Source of the DNA: Dictyocoela muelleri
Taxonomy: Eukaryota > Microsporidia
DNA length: 24,755 nt
NCBI GenBank assembly: GCA_016256075.1
Contig: SDVU01000045.1
Span: 1 to 24,755, forward strand
Direction: 5' to 3'
Below the pieces are notes generated by a model that was not told the origin of the DNA, did not search any database, and saw only the letters and a list, made by a program, of their open reading frames with translations. The position numbers and the translations under genes are program-made. Positions 1 to 9,317 of this stretch are shown one piece after another (position 1 is the stretch's first letter; every line of letters begins with the position of its first letter).

Positions 1-120
1 AAAGGTCATAAGACTATGGTTGGAGACAACTCTCCGGGTTGGCAGCTATGGATGTTGTCAGCATGTAATATATATATTTAATAAAAATAATTTATAAAAT
101 AAAAATTCAAAGTTTAATAA
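1..120 (+). repeat. 3' end of a SINE-like tRNA-related repeat (copy A)
   Basis: The first 75 bases match the 3' end of the fuller copies at 399-862, 3246-3710 and 20477-20930. The shared parts are 'aaaggtca', 'gagacaactctccgg', 'ggcagctatggatgttgtca' and 'gcatgtaatatata'. An AT-rich tail with 'aataaaaataattt' follows, as in copy 3246-3710. The 5' part with the pol III boxes lies outside the window. Confidence 0.75.
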
Positions 121-138
121 TGTAAAATTGAAATTCTA

Positions 139-395
139 TTAGGCCAAATAGCTCGGCGTTAAACACTCTCGAATAAAACATTTAACTATCGAGGTTATGA
201 TTTTTTGCAGTTTACATAATAAATATTCGGAAATTGACACTAATTGTTCAATTTTTAGCATATACACTTTTTACTGTGTAGTATAGCTGATTTAACCCTG
301 TTATAAATAGCGGGGAAAGAAAAAGGTCATTGGTGGGTGTGAGACCGAGTGTAATGACTCATCTCGGTAAAATATTAGTAATGTAAAAAATGATG
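139..395 (+). repeat. Diverged 5' part of the SINE-like repeat (copy B)
   Basis: It starts with a decayed box A ('aaatagctcggcgttaaaca') and a decayed box-B region near 'tatcgaggtta'. Next comes the body: 'aattgacactaa', 'gtatagctgattta', 'gtgtgagac' and 'catctcggtaaa'. It lacks the last 200 or so bases of the family and runs directly into copy C. Many substitutions suggest that it is older than its neighbours. Confidence 0.65.
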
Positions 396-398
396 AAT

Positions 399-862
399 AG
401 CCAGATAGCTCAGTGGTTAACACTCTTGAATGTAAAATTTAAGTATCGTGATTCGAACCCCGCTGATGTAACTCTTTAATAAATAATGAGAGAATGACAT
501 TAAGCGGGCAAAAACTATATAATTGTAGTATGATATACAGTTGTTCCAGTTTGGTATAGTTGATTAAGACTTGGTTTAATATGACAATGACGCGGAAGGG
601 ACTCTCTTAGGTGTGGGGAATAGTGCGGCGACGTATCTCGGCAAATAGTAGTGAAAAATAAAAATTCTTGGAAAGCCCTTAATTACCTGTGTCCTTCTTT
701 GTCATAGATAAAACGAAAATCGCGTATACAGCTAGCTTCTGGGTATCTTGAGAAGTGACGTATTATTGGAACGCCAGAAACCACGTTTTTAAAACTAGTG
801 TCGGAGACAATCTACGGATTGACACCTATGGATGTTATCAACATGTAAATATATCAATAATA
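399..862 (+). repeat. SINE-like tRNA-related repeat, near full length (copy C)
   Basis: About 464 bp. The head carries a box-A-like 'tagctcagtggttaaca' and a box-B-like 'gattcgaacccc', spaced as in a tRNA. The body ('gtatagctgattaagactt', 'gggactctcttaggtgtggg', 'gaagtgacgtattattggaa') is shared with copies 3246-3710 and 20477-20930. The acceptor and D stems do not pair, so it is not a working tRNA gene. A pol III-transcribed SINE is the simplest reading. No reverse transcriptase partner or clear target duplication was seen. Confidence 0.8.
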
Positions 863-927
863 ATTTTATAATATTTCATTATATAAAGTTTAAATATAAC
901 AATTATGTTCTAGCCCGGCTCTCACCC

Positions 928-1181
928 GGCTCACAGACCCCACATAAAAAATATAAATTCGCAATTCATAAAGGAGAAGTAATGATTCTTATTTTAAATA
1001 ATCTTGATTTATAAAGATAGATTAAATATGTAATCATTGGAAACACTCATACTTTCTTCATTGATCATAAAAATTATATATTCGGTTTTATTTCGATAAA
1101 TCGAGATTATTTCAAATAAGAATCATTACTTCTCCTTTATGAATTGCGAATTTATATTTTTTTATGTGAGGTCTGTGAGCC
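928..1181. mobile_element. Hairpin (MITE-like) element, 254 bp
   Basis: Two arms of about 85 bases, 928-1013 and 1096-1181, are nearly perfect inverted copies. The outer ends read 'ggctcacagac' and 'gtctgtgagcc', and the arms share 'ggagaagtaatgattctta'. About 80 bases of unique AT-rich sequence separate them. There is no coding capacity. No target duplication is obvious, so the superfamily is unknown. Confidence 0.75.
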
Positions 1182-1675
1182 AGTGATAATAAAAAAAATA
1201 ATTAAAAACAGGGGTTACTAACTTTAAAACTCTGTTCTTTGCTTTATAAAACTAAATTACCACTTTAATGTTAGGCTAATTATAGATTCTGCTGTTTCGC
1301 AGTTTTCAATATATGGGAAATATTAGATTTTTTTTCGTTTTTATTTATGTCCAATGCTGTTTTACAGAGATTTACCGAAGCGTCATCGCAACGCCTAAGA
1401 TAGACAACTTTGTTTTTCTGCCATATCAGGGTAAATATGAGAAAATACTACACTGGATCATTTGTTTTCAATTTTACGCTGTGACAATTCAATGTCATTT
1501 CCAGCTTACTTTCAATGAAGTGACGAAGAAGAAATTAAACATAATTTAGCACAATTTTAATTCTAGAGAGTTAACATTACAGTCCAAATATTAATTAAAA
1601 GTCTTCAAAAATATAAAATAATTTTTATATCTATTTAATTATAAAATAATTCTATTCTTTTTTAACATCAGTTCT
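1182..1675. other. Intergenic stretch, no supported gene
   Basis: An open frame of 78 codons at 1313-1549 on the plus strand has no recognisable domain and no CCC start motif. Its composition is less AT-extreme than the flanks, so it may be a relic of something longer, but I cannot identify it. No repeats were seen here. Confidence 0.4.
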
Positions 1676-1799
1676 AATTAAAATAAATTTTATTAACCAC
1701 AATTAAAATAAATTTTATTCATCACAATTAAAATAAATTTTATTATCACAATTAAAATAAATTCTAATAATCACAATTAAAATAAATTTTGTTAATCAA
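1676..1799 (+). repeat. 25-bp tandem repeat (about 5 units) upstream of the SNARE gene
   Basis: Five successive units of 24-25 bases have the form 'aattaaaataaattttatta' plus 'atcac'. They lie at 1676-1700, 1701-1725, 1726-1749, 1750-1774 and 1775-1799. The last unit ends about 48 bases before the SNARE start codon, so the array occupies the likely promoter region. Confidence 0.85.
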
Positions 1800-1841
1800 A
1801 AGTAACCATACATCGATGTATTTTATAATTACTTTTTTAAA

Positions 1842-1844
1842 CCC
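1842..1844 (+). promoter_or_regulatory. CCC start motif of the SNARE gene
   Basis: CCC lies three bases before the ATG at 1848, in an otherwise AT-only leader. A CCC-like signal just upstream of the ATG is a known feature of microsporidian genes and supports this start. Confidence 0.65.
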
Positions 1845-1847
1845 TTC

Positions 1848-2414
1848 ATGACAATTTTCTATACTGAAATTCTAACACCCAAAAAAGAAATAAAAGCCGC
1901 CGTATTCTCAAAACACGGTGTATTTCTAAAAAACAACAACAAATTTCATCTTGAAATAAGAAAAGCGATAAACGCCTTGAAAAACGAAAATTTCTACCAA
2001 TACGAAAGTGGTGAATTTATAATTTACATTAAATTGGAACATAATTTTATAGTCGTAGTTACTGATCAAACAACCAGTAGCAACACTATAAGCGTATTTA
2101 TAAGCCATCTAACTAATAATGAAGAAGAAATCAAAAAATTGATGGAAAAATTCAATTCACAAAATGTAGAAAAGAAGATTCAAGATGAAATCAGAAAAAC
2201 TAAAGATATATGTGCGCAGTCACTCAACAAAATCCTTAATCGGGGTGAACGATTGAAACAACTCGATGAATTGGCCAATCAACTTGATTTCCAGGTAAAA
2301 AAACTTCAGAGAGAATCTAAGAAACTTGGTAATGATGGAATGATTGCTAAGTATTTCGCCTTTGGTGCAATTTTTGTTTTTATTTTTCTTGTTTTGTATT
2401 TCATTTTTAAATAA
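1848..2414 (+). CDS. Longin-domain R-SNARE (VAMP7-like synaptobrevin)
   Basis: A 188-residue tail-anchored membrane-fusion protein. Residues 1-90 or so look like a longin domain, starting MTIFYTEIL with alternating strands and a central amphipathic helix. Residues 108-163 form the heptad SNARE helix. Arg132 in 'LNRGERL' is the zero-layer arginine that defines R-SNAREs and pairs with three glutamines of partner Q-SNAREs. Residues 168-187 are a hydrophobic anchor (AFGAIFVFIFLVLYF), leaving almost no lumenal tail. Length and layout fit VAMP7/Nyv1-type proteins; Sec22 is an alternative, and Ykt6 is unlikely because it has no transmembrane anchor. The frame is intact, with CCC just before the ATG and AATAAA across the stop. 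No neighbour suggests a specific pathway; the product would sit on vesicle or vacuole/plasma-membrane carriers. Confidence 0.93.
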   Translation: MTIFYTEILTPKKEIKAAVFSKHGVFLKNNNKFHLEIRKAINALKNENFYQYESGEFIIYIKLEHNFIVVVTDQTTSSNTISVFISHLTNNEEEIKKLMEKFNSQNVEKKIQDEIRKTKDICAQSLNKILNRGERLKQLDELANQLDFQVKKLQRESKKLGNDGMIAKYFAFGAIFVFIFLVLYFIFK

Positions 2415-2415
2415 A
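2410..2415 (+). terminator. AATAAA overlapping the SNARE stop codon
   Basis: The hexamer contains the TAA stop (2412-2414) and is a probable polyadenylation signal. The same arrangement is seen at the ends of the integrase and peroxidase genes. Confidence 0.55.
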
Positions 2416-2768
2416 GTTATGGTCGTGACGTTATTTTTTCATTTAATTCTTAAATTCAGGTTAATGACTATGGTACTATAAAAATAAAATTAAGCTGCCA
2501 ATTATAGAATATTGATAATGATTTTGCCCTTTAAATACCTAAATTAGAATTAAAGGATTTGATTTTTTTCTATCACTTTTAAATATAAATTAAAAATTTT
2601 CTTGATATTTTTGTAGTCAAAACCCCTTATTTGGGAATTTTGACATTTTTTAGGTACAACCTTTTCAAAGATATAACCCTATTTCTAAAATTTATAAACA
2701 TAATTTCCTAGGTATTAGTTCTTTTTTTATAGTTATATCTCTTTTTTAATATTTACAAACTCTCATGT
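2416..2768. other. AT-rich intergenic DNA, nothing recognised
   Basis: No open frame, hairpin or repeat of note was found between the SNARE gene and the next SINE-like fragment. Confidence 0.4.
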
Positions 2769-2965
2769 CCCGATATAAATCAGTGGTTACACTCTTAAAT
2801 GAAAATTTAGGTATCATCTACGATTCCTATTGCGTAGATTTATTTAATAGTCGGGTAACGACATTAAGCTTTAAAAATTAAAACAATGATATACAATTGA
2901 TTAAGTGAAGTAAAATTGATTTTAACTTGATATAATGAGACAATTAAGCAATAAGTTGAAAATAA
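2769..2965 (+). repeat. Decayed fragment of the SINE-like repeat (copy D)
   Basis: Similarity to the family begins at 'aatcagtggttacactctta' (box A region). It continues through 'aatttaggtatc', 'taatagtcgggtaacgacattaagc' and 'gatataatgagacaatt'. Only the 5' half is present and it is strongly diverged. Confidence 0.6.
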
Positions 2966-3245
2966 ATTTGATTCTCATATAGAGAAGAAAGTAATCGAAG
3001 TTGTAAAAAATTTAAAAAAAGTGCAATGAAATTATCCTATAAAATTTCAGCAAAAATATAAAAAAAACAAATATGTTTAATTTTACACGGAAATTCTATT
3101 TATAAAGCCCTCTACATGATGTAAATTAAAAATATCAAAATTTGGAAAACTATTTTTTAAAGGTCCATGTATAAAATTACTGTCCTTAATAAATTATATT
3201 AAAAAATCATCAGTGTAATTGAAGTCCCATATTAAGAAAAACGAT

Positions 3246-3710
3246 GCCAGATAGCTCAGTGGTTAACACTCTTGAATGTAAAATTTAAGTATCGTAGTTC
3301 GAATCCCGCTGACGTCACTTTTTAATAAATAATGAGGGAATGAGATTAAGCGGTCATAACTATATAATTATAGTAGTAATATATAGTTGTTATAAGGTAT
3401 AGCTGATTAAGACTTGGTCTAATATGACAATGAAGCAGAAGGGACTCTCTTAGGTGTGGGGATGAGTGTGGCGACACATCTCGGCAAAAAGGAGTGAAAA
3501 ATAAAAATTCATGAAAAGCCACTAATTACCTGTATCCTGCTGAGTCATTAATAAAACGAAGATCGCTTATACATCTGAGCTTCTGGGTAGTTTAGGAAGT
3601 GACGTATTATTGAAACACCAAGAACCAAAGGTCTTAGACACGGTAGGAGAGAACTCTCCGGATTGGCAGCTATGGATGTTGTCAGCATGTAATATATATT
3701 TCAATAAAAA
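3246..3710 (+). repeat. SINE-like tRNA-related repeat, full length (copy E)
   Basis: About 465 bp and the best-kept copy. Box-A-like 'tagctcagtggttaaca' and box-B-like 'agttcgaatccc' sit about 50 bases apart. A 6-bp anticodon-like stem with a 7-base loop lies between them ('cttgaatgtaaaatttaag'). The body matches copies C and F throughout. The tail ends in 'atgtaatatatatttcaat'. A tRNA gene was considered and rejected because the other stems do not form. Confidence 0.82.
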
Positions 3711-3979
3711 TATTAATTTTAGAAATTAAAATTCGAACAACCAAAATTAAATGCATAAATTAACTTGAATTTGACTTATTTTTTTTGTTAAAAAGATCAA
3801 ACGTGGAATCGAATTTAGAAAATATAAAATTTATATTCGCTTTAGACAATGCATCTTTATACCCATATAAATAGAATTTAGCAATTCAGAACCCTCTTAT
3901 TTCCCTCTCAGTTTTACTTAATGATGCAGCTTTTAGATAAGTATTATTTTTTTCTTTTAAAAGCATTTATAAAAAGCTA

Positions 3980-4640
3980 AATTCAAAACTTGATTATAGT
4001 ATGGGATTTATCGATACTAAACATATTAATTATGACTTTTAGTGGAATTTAAGTTTTTCAATCCCTTAAATTATTACTTGAATCATGTAACGATGTCTCA
4101 CGAGAAATAGGTATAAATTGTTTTTGAAAATCTATTGAAAATTTGAAATTAGATGTTAAAGAATTTTATGGCCATGAAATGATTGTATTGGATGAATAAT
4201 GTGTTAAATGCTTTGAATAAATTGATGATTGGATGCATTCATTATAAAAACAAAAAATTGAAAATGATAGATAGAAGCTCAGGTAGTTATTTGTGATAAA
4301 TATGTTTAACTGTAGATTCGGAAGAGTCAACCCTCAACAATAATTTTATTGCGATTAAAAAGCATTAAGACATTCATAAGCATTTAAAAATAAGGATGAT
4401 CTTGAAAGTTATTTTCTTATAAATAATCCCTAAACAATATAAATCATATATCGACTAAAGAAAGAATTTATAATATCAAATGAATAATACAAACAACCAT
4501 TTCTGATTATGTTGTAAGAAAAGATAAAAAATTTGTTATATTTTATTTATTTCCGGTATTCTTTTATTATTAGATTTTTTTGAAAATTTTGGTTCCATAA
4601 TTGGGAGAGACATCTTTTATTATAAGAATATATGGCAAAA
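3980..4640 (+). pseudogene. Relic of a DDE transposase (possibly IS6/ISA1214-like)
   Basis: A badly broken plus-strand reading can be followed in pieces. One piece at about 4050-4200 reads like a helix-turn-helix region ending in 'MIVLDE', with 'SREIGIN' inside it. A second short piece contains 'KALRHS'. An HTH followed by a first catalytic Asp in 'vLDE' is typical of IS6-type DDE transposases, but the rest has too many stops and frame changes to confirm. It could belong to another DDE family. No terminal repeats were found. Confidence 0.35.
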
Positions 4641-5032
4641 GTTAAATATACAGTCGGTGGTAAAATTATACGGTCTGAGGCAAATTTTGGTATGAGTTAA
4701 TGAAAAAAGGGAGGTAAAAATTGATAAGGTAGATGTAAATTCTTTTGTCACTCTAATATGAATTTTGCTGTAGATAACATACGAAAGTTTAATATTGAAA
4801 AATATTAATTTAAAAGTGGAGGAAAAAATTAAAAGGTGAGGGTGGAATTAAAAGGATGGAAAAATAAAAATTGAGGAAATTTATCGTTAATTTTTTGGGA
4901 TCTTATTAAACCACCCCCTAAAAAGAACATTATAAAAAACATACCCTAAATACGCCTTATAAAAAACACATTTTATAAGATTTTTTTGACCCGCTATATG
5001 AATTTCACAGTTTAAAAAATGGAGCTTGTGCG
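4641..5032. other. Intergenic DNA with short G-rich reiterations
   Basis: A purine-rich patch at 4820-4880 repeats 'aggaaaaaattaaaaggtg'-like segments three times imperfectly. A pogo-like 'tacagtcggtgg' occurs near 4650 without a matching inverted end. There is no gene. Confidence 0.35.
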
Positions 5033-5038
5033 TATATT

Positions 5039-6015
5039 AAGGCAAAAATGGGGGTGTACATTTTTTTTAAAAAGCCCCTTTGGGAAAAAATAAAAAATGT
5101 TCTTTTTGAAATTAATTAAAATATCAAATACTCTTTTTAAAATTAATTAAAAATTAATTTAATTAAAATATCGAATGCTCTTTCCTTTTCGTTTCTATTT
5201 AGCATGAATCAAAGCAGATATAAAGATACCAATTTCTTTGTTCTATTCCTTTCTTTATACCTGAAAAACAACCTTCAATAGTGTTTATATGAACATCGTT
5301 TAATTGGTTAACAAATTTCACACTATGATTCACTCTGAAATGGCCGGAAAAATGCTGGTCTAAATTACTATACCCTCGCCAACCAATTAAAAAAATGATC
5401 GAGTCATGATGAACGTGTTGGCTTAAGAAAGAAATTAAGGTCTCTGAGTTTCGATGAGACATTTTTTGGGAATTATTATTCTTGAATCCGTTCTTTCCAC
5501 TGCTCCTAGAATTAAAACTTCATCAACGACATGCCCTCTCTCATACTTTCTCTTTCCAAACTTGGACTCGTCGACCTCTACAATAATACCTTCACACCCT
5601 ATTTGTCCTACTTGTTGATAATACTTATCAATTTATTTCATTTTTTTTAATTTTAGTCAAAATACGGTAAATTTGAAATCTCGATATTTCTAGCCATTTC
5701 TATATCTCAATTATATTAGACCCTGAAAGCCAATATTTTAGTATGAGTATGATTTGGCAGTTCTTTTCAAAATTGTTAGTAAAGGGAGAGGACTCAAACA
5801 GAAAATATACTTTCCCACATGGCTTCCATGTACATCGCGCCTGAAAAATCTTTTTAGACTTCCATGTTAATTTAGAAGAACAAAATATATATCTCTTTGC
5901 AATTAATTCACTGATTATTGAATTAAGTTTTGCTTCTACAAATTTGATGACCTCACTCATGTGTGTCAAGAAGGTTTTTTTTTTAAAAAAAAATGTAAAC
6001 CCCCATTTTTGCCTT
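5039..6015. mobile_element. Merlin (IS1595/IS1016-like) DNA transposon, decayed
   Basis: Terminal inverted repeats of about 36 bases begin 'aaggcaaaaatgggggt' at 5039 and end at 6015 with its inverted copy. The 6 bases TATATT flank both sides (5033-5038 and 6016-6021), a possible remnant of the 8-9 bp duplication usual for Merlin. The interior encodes a broken transposase on the minus strand and a short repeated segment at 5109-5187 ('aattaaaatatcaaatactc' and a variant). Confidence 0.85.
5199..5969 (-). pseudogene. Merlin transposase pseudogene
   Basis: Read on the minus strand from about 5969. A remnant zinc-binding region ('FCSSK', 'RCTWKPCGKV') comes first. The first catalytic Asp follows in 'VEVDESKFGKRKYERGH' (about 5520-5590). 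Then come 'GWRGYSNL', 'HFRVNHSVKFV' and the terminal Glu in 'HINTIEGCFSGIKK', the order of an IS1595/Merlin DDE transposase. There is at least one in-frame stop before the first Asp. A frame change lies at an A6 run near 5462. The second catalytic Asp, normally in 'sDGWrgY', is replaced by 'LIGWRGY'. The element cannot now move itself. Confidence 0.85.
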
Positions 6016-6028
6016 TATATTTACACAT

Positions 6029-7130
6029 TGTTACAACAAATTATGACCCCCTGCAAATTATGACCCCATTAAATTAAATGTAGTTTTTGGAAAATTTAAA
6101 TTTTGTATAATAAAAATTTATTAATAACATCACAGCAAATTATGATTCCTTTAATTTGATATAAAAAAATCAATTTTTGATAACAAATTTCATTAATAAA
6201 ATAGTCAGAAAAAAAAATCAGCAAATTATGACCCCTTTAATTTTGATTAAATAAATTTAGTATTATTAAAATAATTTATAAAATAATTTATAAGTTAATT
6301 GTATTAAAATTCAATTAATAATATAAATATAGTCAAAACAGCAACCTTTGTGAATATTTTTTTAATAAAAAATTGTATTATATCATTTAATTTAAACAGT
6401 AATCGCAAAATTATAGTGTTAATAGAACGAATTATTTTTTTTAAGTGCCAATTACAAACCTAATTAAATAAATTAAGATTAACAATAAACATATTAAATA
6501 ATATATTACAGTCACTTTAAGGATACAAGTATCTGCAGAGGTGCCTAATAGAAATAGACTTTAGTTTTAAAGTGTTTTAATAAGAAAAGTCTTTTGAATT
6601 TTTTTTAATCCTAAATTACACGCGTTTTCAATTTCTTATTCCTTTTAATTTTAGTTAAAATAAATTACGATCAATTTAAATTATCATGATTAATTTTTAA
6701 TTAGCTTAATTAAAATAATTACTATATAGGGTAATTTAATTAACAAAATAAATTACTTTGATAGACAATTAATTTTAATCAGATGATATAAAAATAATTA
6801 ATTAAACTAATTTATTATTCAATTTTCATTTGATTCAATAATGTAAGCGCAGATTACCACTAACATTTATTAAAATAAGATTGAATAAAAAGCAATTGTT
6901 AAATGGAAATACAATAAAATTTAAAAGGGGTCATAATTTGCTGATTTTTTTCTGACCATTTTATTAATGTATTTTGTTATCAAAAATTGATTTTTTTATA
7001 TCAAATTAAAGAGGTCATAATTTGCTGTGAGGTTATTAATAAATTTTTATTATCAAAATTTAAATTTTCCAATAACTACATTTAATTTAATGGGGTCATA
7101 ATTTGCAGGGGGTCATAATTTGTTGTAACA
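6029..7130. mobile_element. 1.1-kb long-terminal-inverted-repeat element, non-coding
   Basis: Arms of about 215 bases (6029-6246 and 6917-7130) are inverted copies. The ends read 'tgttacaacaaattatgacc' and its complement. The 15-mer 'gcaaattatgacccc' or a close variant recurs about four times in each arm (near 6037, 6053, 6126 and 6220 on the left), as expected of subterminal transposase-binding sites. The 670-base centre is extremely AT-rich with no open frame. It starts 14 bases after the Merlin element ends. TGT...ACA ends could suggest an integrase-type mobiliser, but the family is unassigned. Confidence 0.75.
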
Positions 7131-7136
7131 GAAATA

Positions 7137-7268
7137 GTTATTTTTATAATCATAAAGATATAAACGTAGTATTAGTTGTTTGTAGGTGCAACAAGAGAAG
7201 TTAACTCATTTTTTTCAACCTTCAGACAACTAATACTATGTTTATATCTTTATGATTATAAAATAACC
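7137..7268. mobile_element. Hairpin element, 132 bp (MITE-like)
   Basis: Arms of about 46 bases (7137-7183 and 7223-7268) share 'ttataatcataaagatataa' and 'gtattagttgt' in inverted orientation around a 39-base loop. It abuts the 1.1-kb inverted-repeat element and sits where the C-terminal part of the second Merlin relic would be expected. Confidence 0.7.
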
Positions 7269-7429
7269 ATCCCAACCTATTACATTTTAGCCTTTATTAC
7301 TTTAAATTTTTTTTTCTAATTCTAACCATTTAGGGGTTATAAAAAAAATCGGTAATTTTTGAAACGACCGTTTTTTCACAATATTATAATTTTACCCACA
7401 AATATATTTTGGGGTGTTTTCCCTTTTTT

Positions 7430-8145
7430 GGAGTTTTCTCAATTCGGATTTCCACAATTCAGACACGATATCACCTTCTTTTTTTAATGTTAAGACCAAT
7501 CAAGACTGCAAAGTAAATTTAGATATATCTGTAACAAAAAAAACAACTAGCTTTGCCCACTTATACTCCTCCAAATATACATAATGGGAATTTATATCTT
7601 CCTTTTTAATATTTTCTTTTACTAAAACATGTTTCATCTATTTAGAATTCAATTCCTACATCCCTTATTCTTGTTTTATAAATCAGCCAATTTCTAATTA
7701 TAACTGCCTCTAGTCTATTTTTGTATTAATAATAGCTATTTAAACTCGATCGAAGTTCATAAATATCTTTTTCTAAGACTAATATCATCATGAAAAAAAT
7801 AGGCAAATTTCATAAATTTCAACGTATCAATCCGACATAAATCATTCTCAAATCATCAACAGATCTTGTTGATATACATTTTTTTTACATTTCCACAAAA
7901 TCTAGCTTCATTATTTTTTTTTATTTTATTCATATAAGATCAGCATTTTTACATCTTATTTTGGTGTGACTAATCCTCATTCTTGTAATAATTTTGCTAT
8001 TCTATCTTTTTTGATGCAATAAAAAATAAGGTCGTTATATCCAATATCTTTTTTTGTTTTACCAAATAGTTTTTTTATTAAAAAAAACATTTTTACATCA
8101 AAATATAAAAAAATAGATTTACACCCAAAATTTCTTAATATGCAT
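7430..8145 (-). pseudogene. Second Merlin-type transposase relic, truncated
   Basis: Minus-strand reading. A likely start at 8145 has CCC directly before the ATG ('taCCCATG'). Pieces then appear in the order 'DLIFYCIKKDRIAKLLQE', a remnant zinc-binding region near 'ARFCGNVKKMYINKI', and 'MKFAYFFHDDISLRK'. The first catalytic block follows, 'FQIDETCFSKRKYQKGRY', then 'CIFGG'. This is the IS1595/Merlin order. It is a different lineage from the relic at 5199-5969. Many stops and frame changes occur, and the C-terminal half with the last Glu is missing, apparently beyond the hairpin element at 7137. Confidence 0.7.
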
Positions 8146-8158
8146 GGGTATATTAATT

Positions 8159-8357
8159 AAAAAAATATATTTTTGTTAGTTAATAATAGCTAGTAAGGGA
8201 GTGCATGATCTTTTATTTTATTTAGTTTCTTATATATATGATATACCAAAAGGCATCAAAGATGTCTCCAGAGATATCACATATATAAGAAACTAAATAA
8301 AAGAAAAGATCATGCACTCCCATACTAGCTATTACTAACTAACAAAAATATATTTTT
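8159..8357. mobile_element. Hairpin element, about 200 bp (MITE-like)
   Basis: Arms of about 84 bases (8159-8245 and 8274-8357) are about 93% matching inverted copies containing 'gggagtgcatgatctttt' and 'atttagtttcttatatat'. The loop is 28 bases and there are no open frames. It lies 14 bases upstream of the start of the second Merlin relic. Confidence 0.78.
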
Positions 8358-8411
8358 ATTATTTTATATGCTTATACATATAGAGAGATTTTTTTGTCCC
8401 CTATAAATATA

Positions 8412-9317
8412 CAGTGCCGAATATTGGATTTTACTTTGAGACATTAATGATTCCCATATCTATTCTGTGGAATAAGGTGTGCGCTAGGTGTAAAAATCAC
8501 AACTAACATTGGCTTTAGATTCTGTTTACGTCCACTAAAATTTTGACTAAAAACAGTATTTTTCCATTTTCATCAACTAATTTTAGATTCAATTTATCAA
8601 GATATTTCTCAAATAACTGTGACGTGAGCCACGCGGTTTTGTTATTTCTATAAAAAATTCAAAAGACGATAAATTGATATTTTTATGGCTCTTGGATTCT
8701 TTAATTTTCCTATGAGTAAAGGTTCAAGCCTTTTTCTAGAGAAATAAGACCTAACATCAATGTAAATCTTGTTTATCAACTTTTACGTTTTTATTATCTT
8801 TATATTTTAAAAACATACGTCTTCTTAAAGCCTGATCTAATGTAAAGACTTTTCTCATCTAAATTAAAAACATCAGCGATATTAAAGTCTTTTAATTTTT
8901 GTTTTAATTGTTCTTTAAATTTGTCGATTTGATTTAAATCTGCGCTTTCAGGATTACCATGAAATGAAGCTTAGATGGTTTCTCTTAACGAAAATATTTA
9001 CATATAAAGTTTACCTTTTTTGCATTTTCCTGTGAGAACCCTTAATATTCTTTAGTTAGAATTATTAATGTATTCCTAGTTACTTTTACTTTCTTGTTAC
9101 AAAGTTTTTCGTCCTTTTTAAGAATATAAGCGTCTATATCTGCCTCTTCCAAACGATCCTCGATATATTTCTTTTAATTTATGATCGGTAATCCTCAGAA
9201 GAAAACTTTACAAGCTCACTTGCATTTTTCTTTTTTGTTTCATCGACTGATTTGAAAAAATATACTTCTACTTAATATCTTTAATAGTATATTTTTTTAT
9301 TGAATTCGTTTTGCCAT
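8412..9317 (-). pseudogene. pogo/Tigger-type transposase relic (Tc1/mariner superfamily)
   Basis: Minus-strand reading starting near 9317 with 'MAKRIQ', resembling a CENP-B-type DNA-binding start. The catalytic core follows: 'FNLDEKSLYIRSGFKKT' (first Asp, about 8840-8890), 'LEPLLIGKLKNPRAIK', 'LDKLNLKLVDENGKILF' (second-Asp region, decayed) and a possible C-terminal 'DMGIINVSK'. These are the DDE_1 signatures of pogo/Tigger. Multiple stops and frame changes are present. A candidate TA+CAGTGCCGAATATTGG end lies at 8410-8427; only a weak inverted partner (near 9625-9643) was seen, so the borders are uncertain. Confidence 0.72.

Noticed and set aside
405-475. A tRNA gene (also at 3246 and 20477)
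   Set aside because: Box A and box B are present, but the acceptor and D stems do not pair, and the same sequence recurs with a 400-bp shared body. A SINE-like repeat explains it better.
1313-1549. A 78-codon open frame as a gene
   Set aside because: No recognisable domain, no CCC start motif and no AATAAA-stop arrangement.
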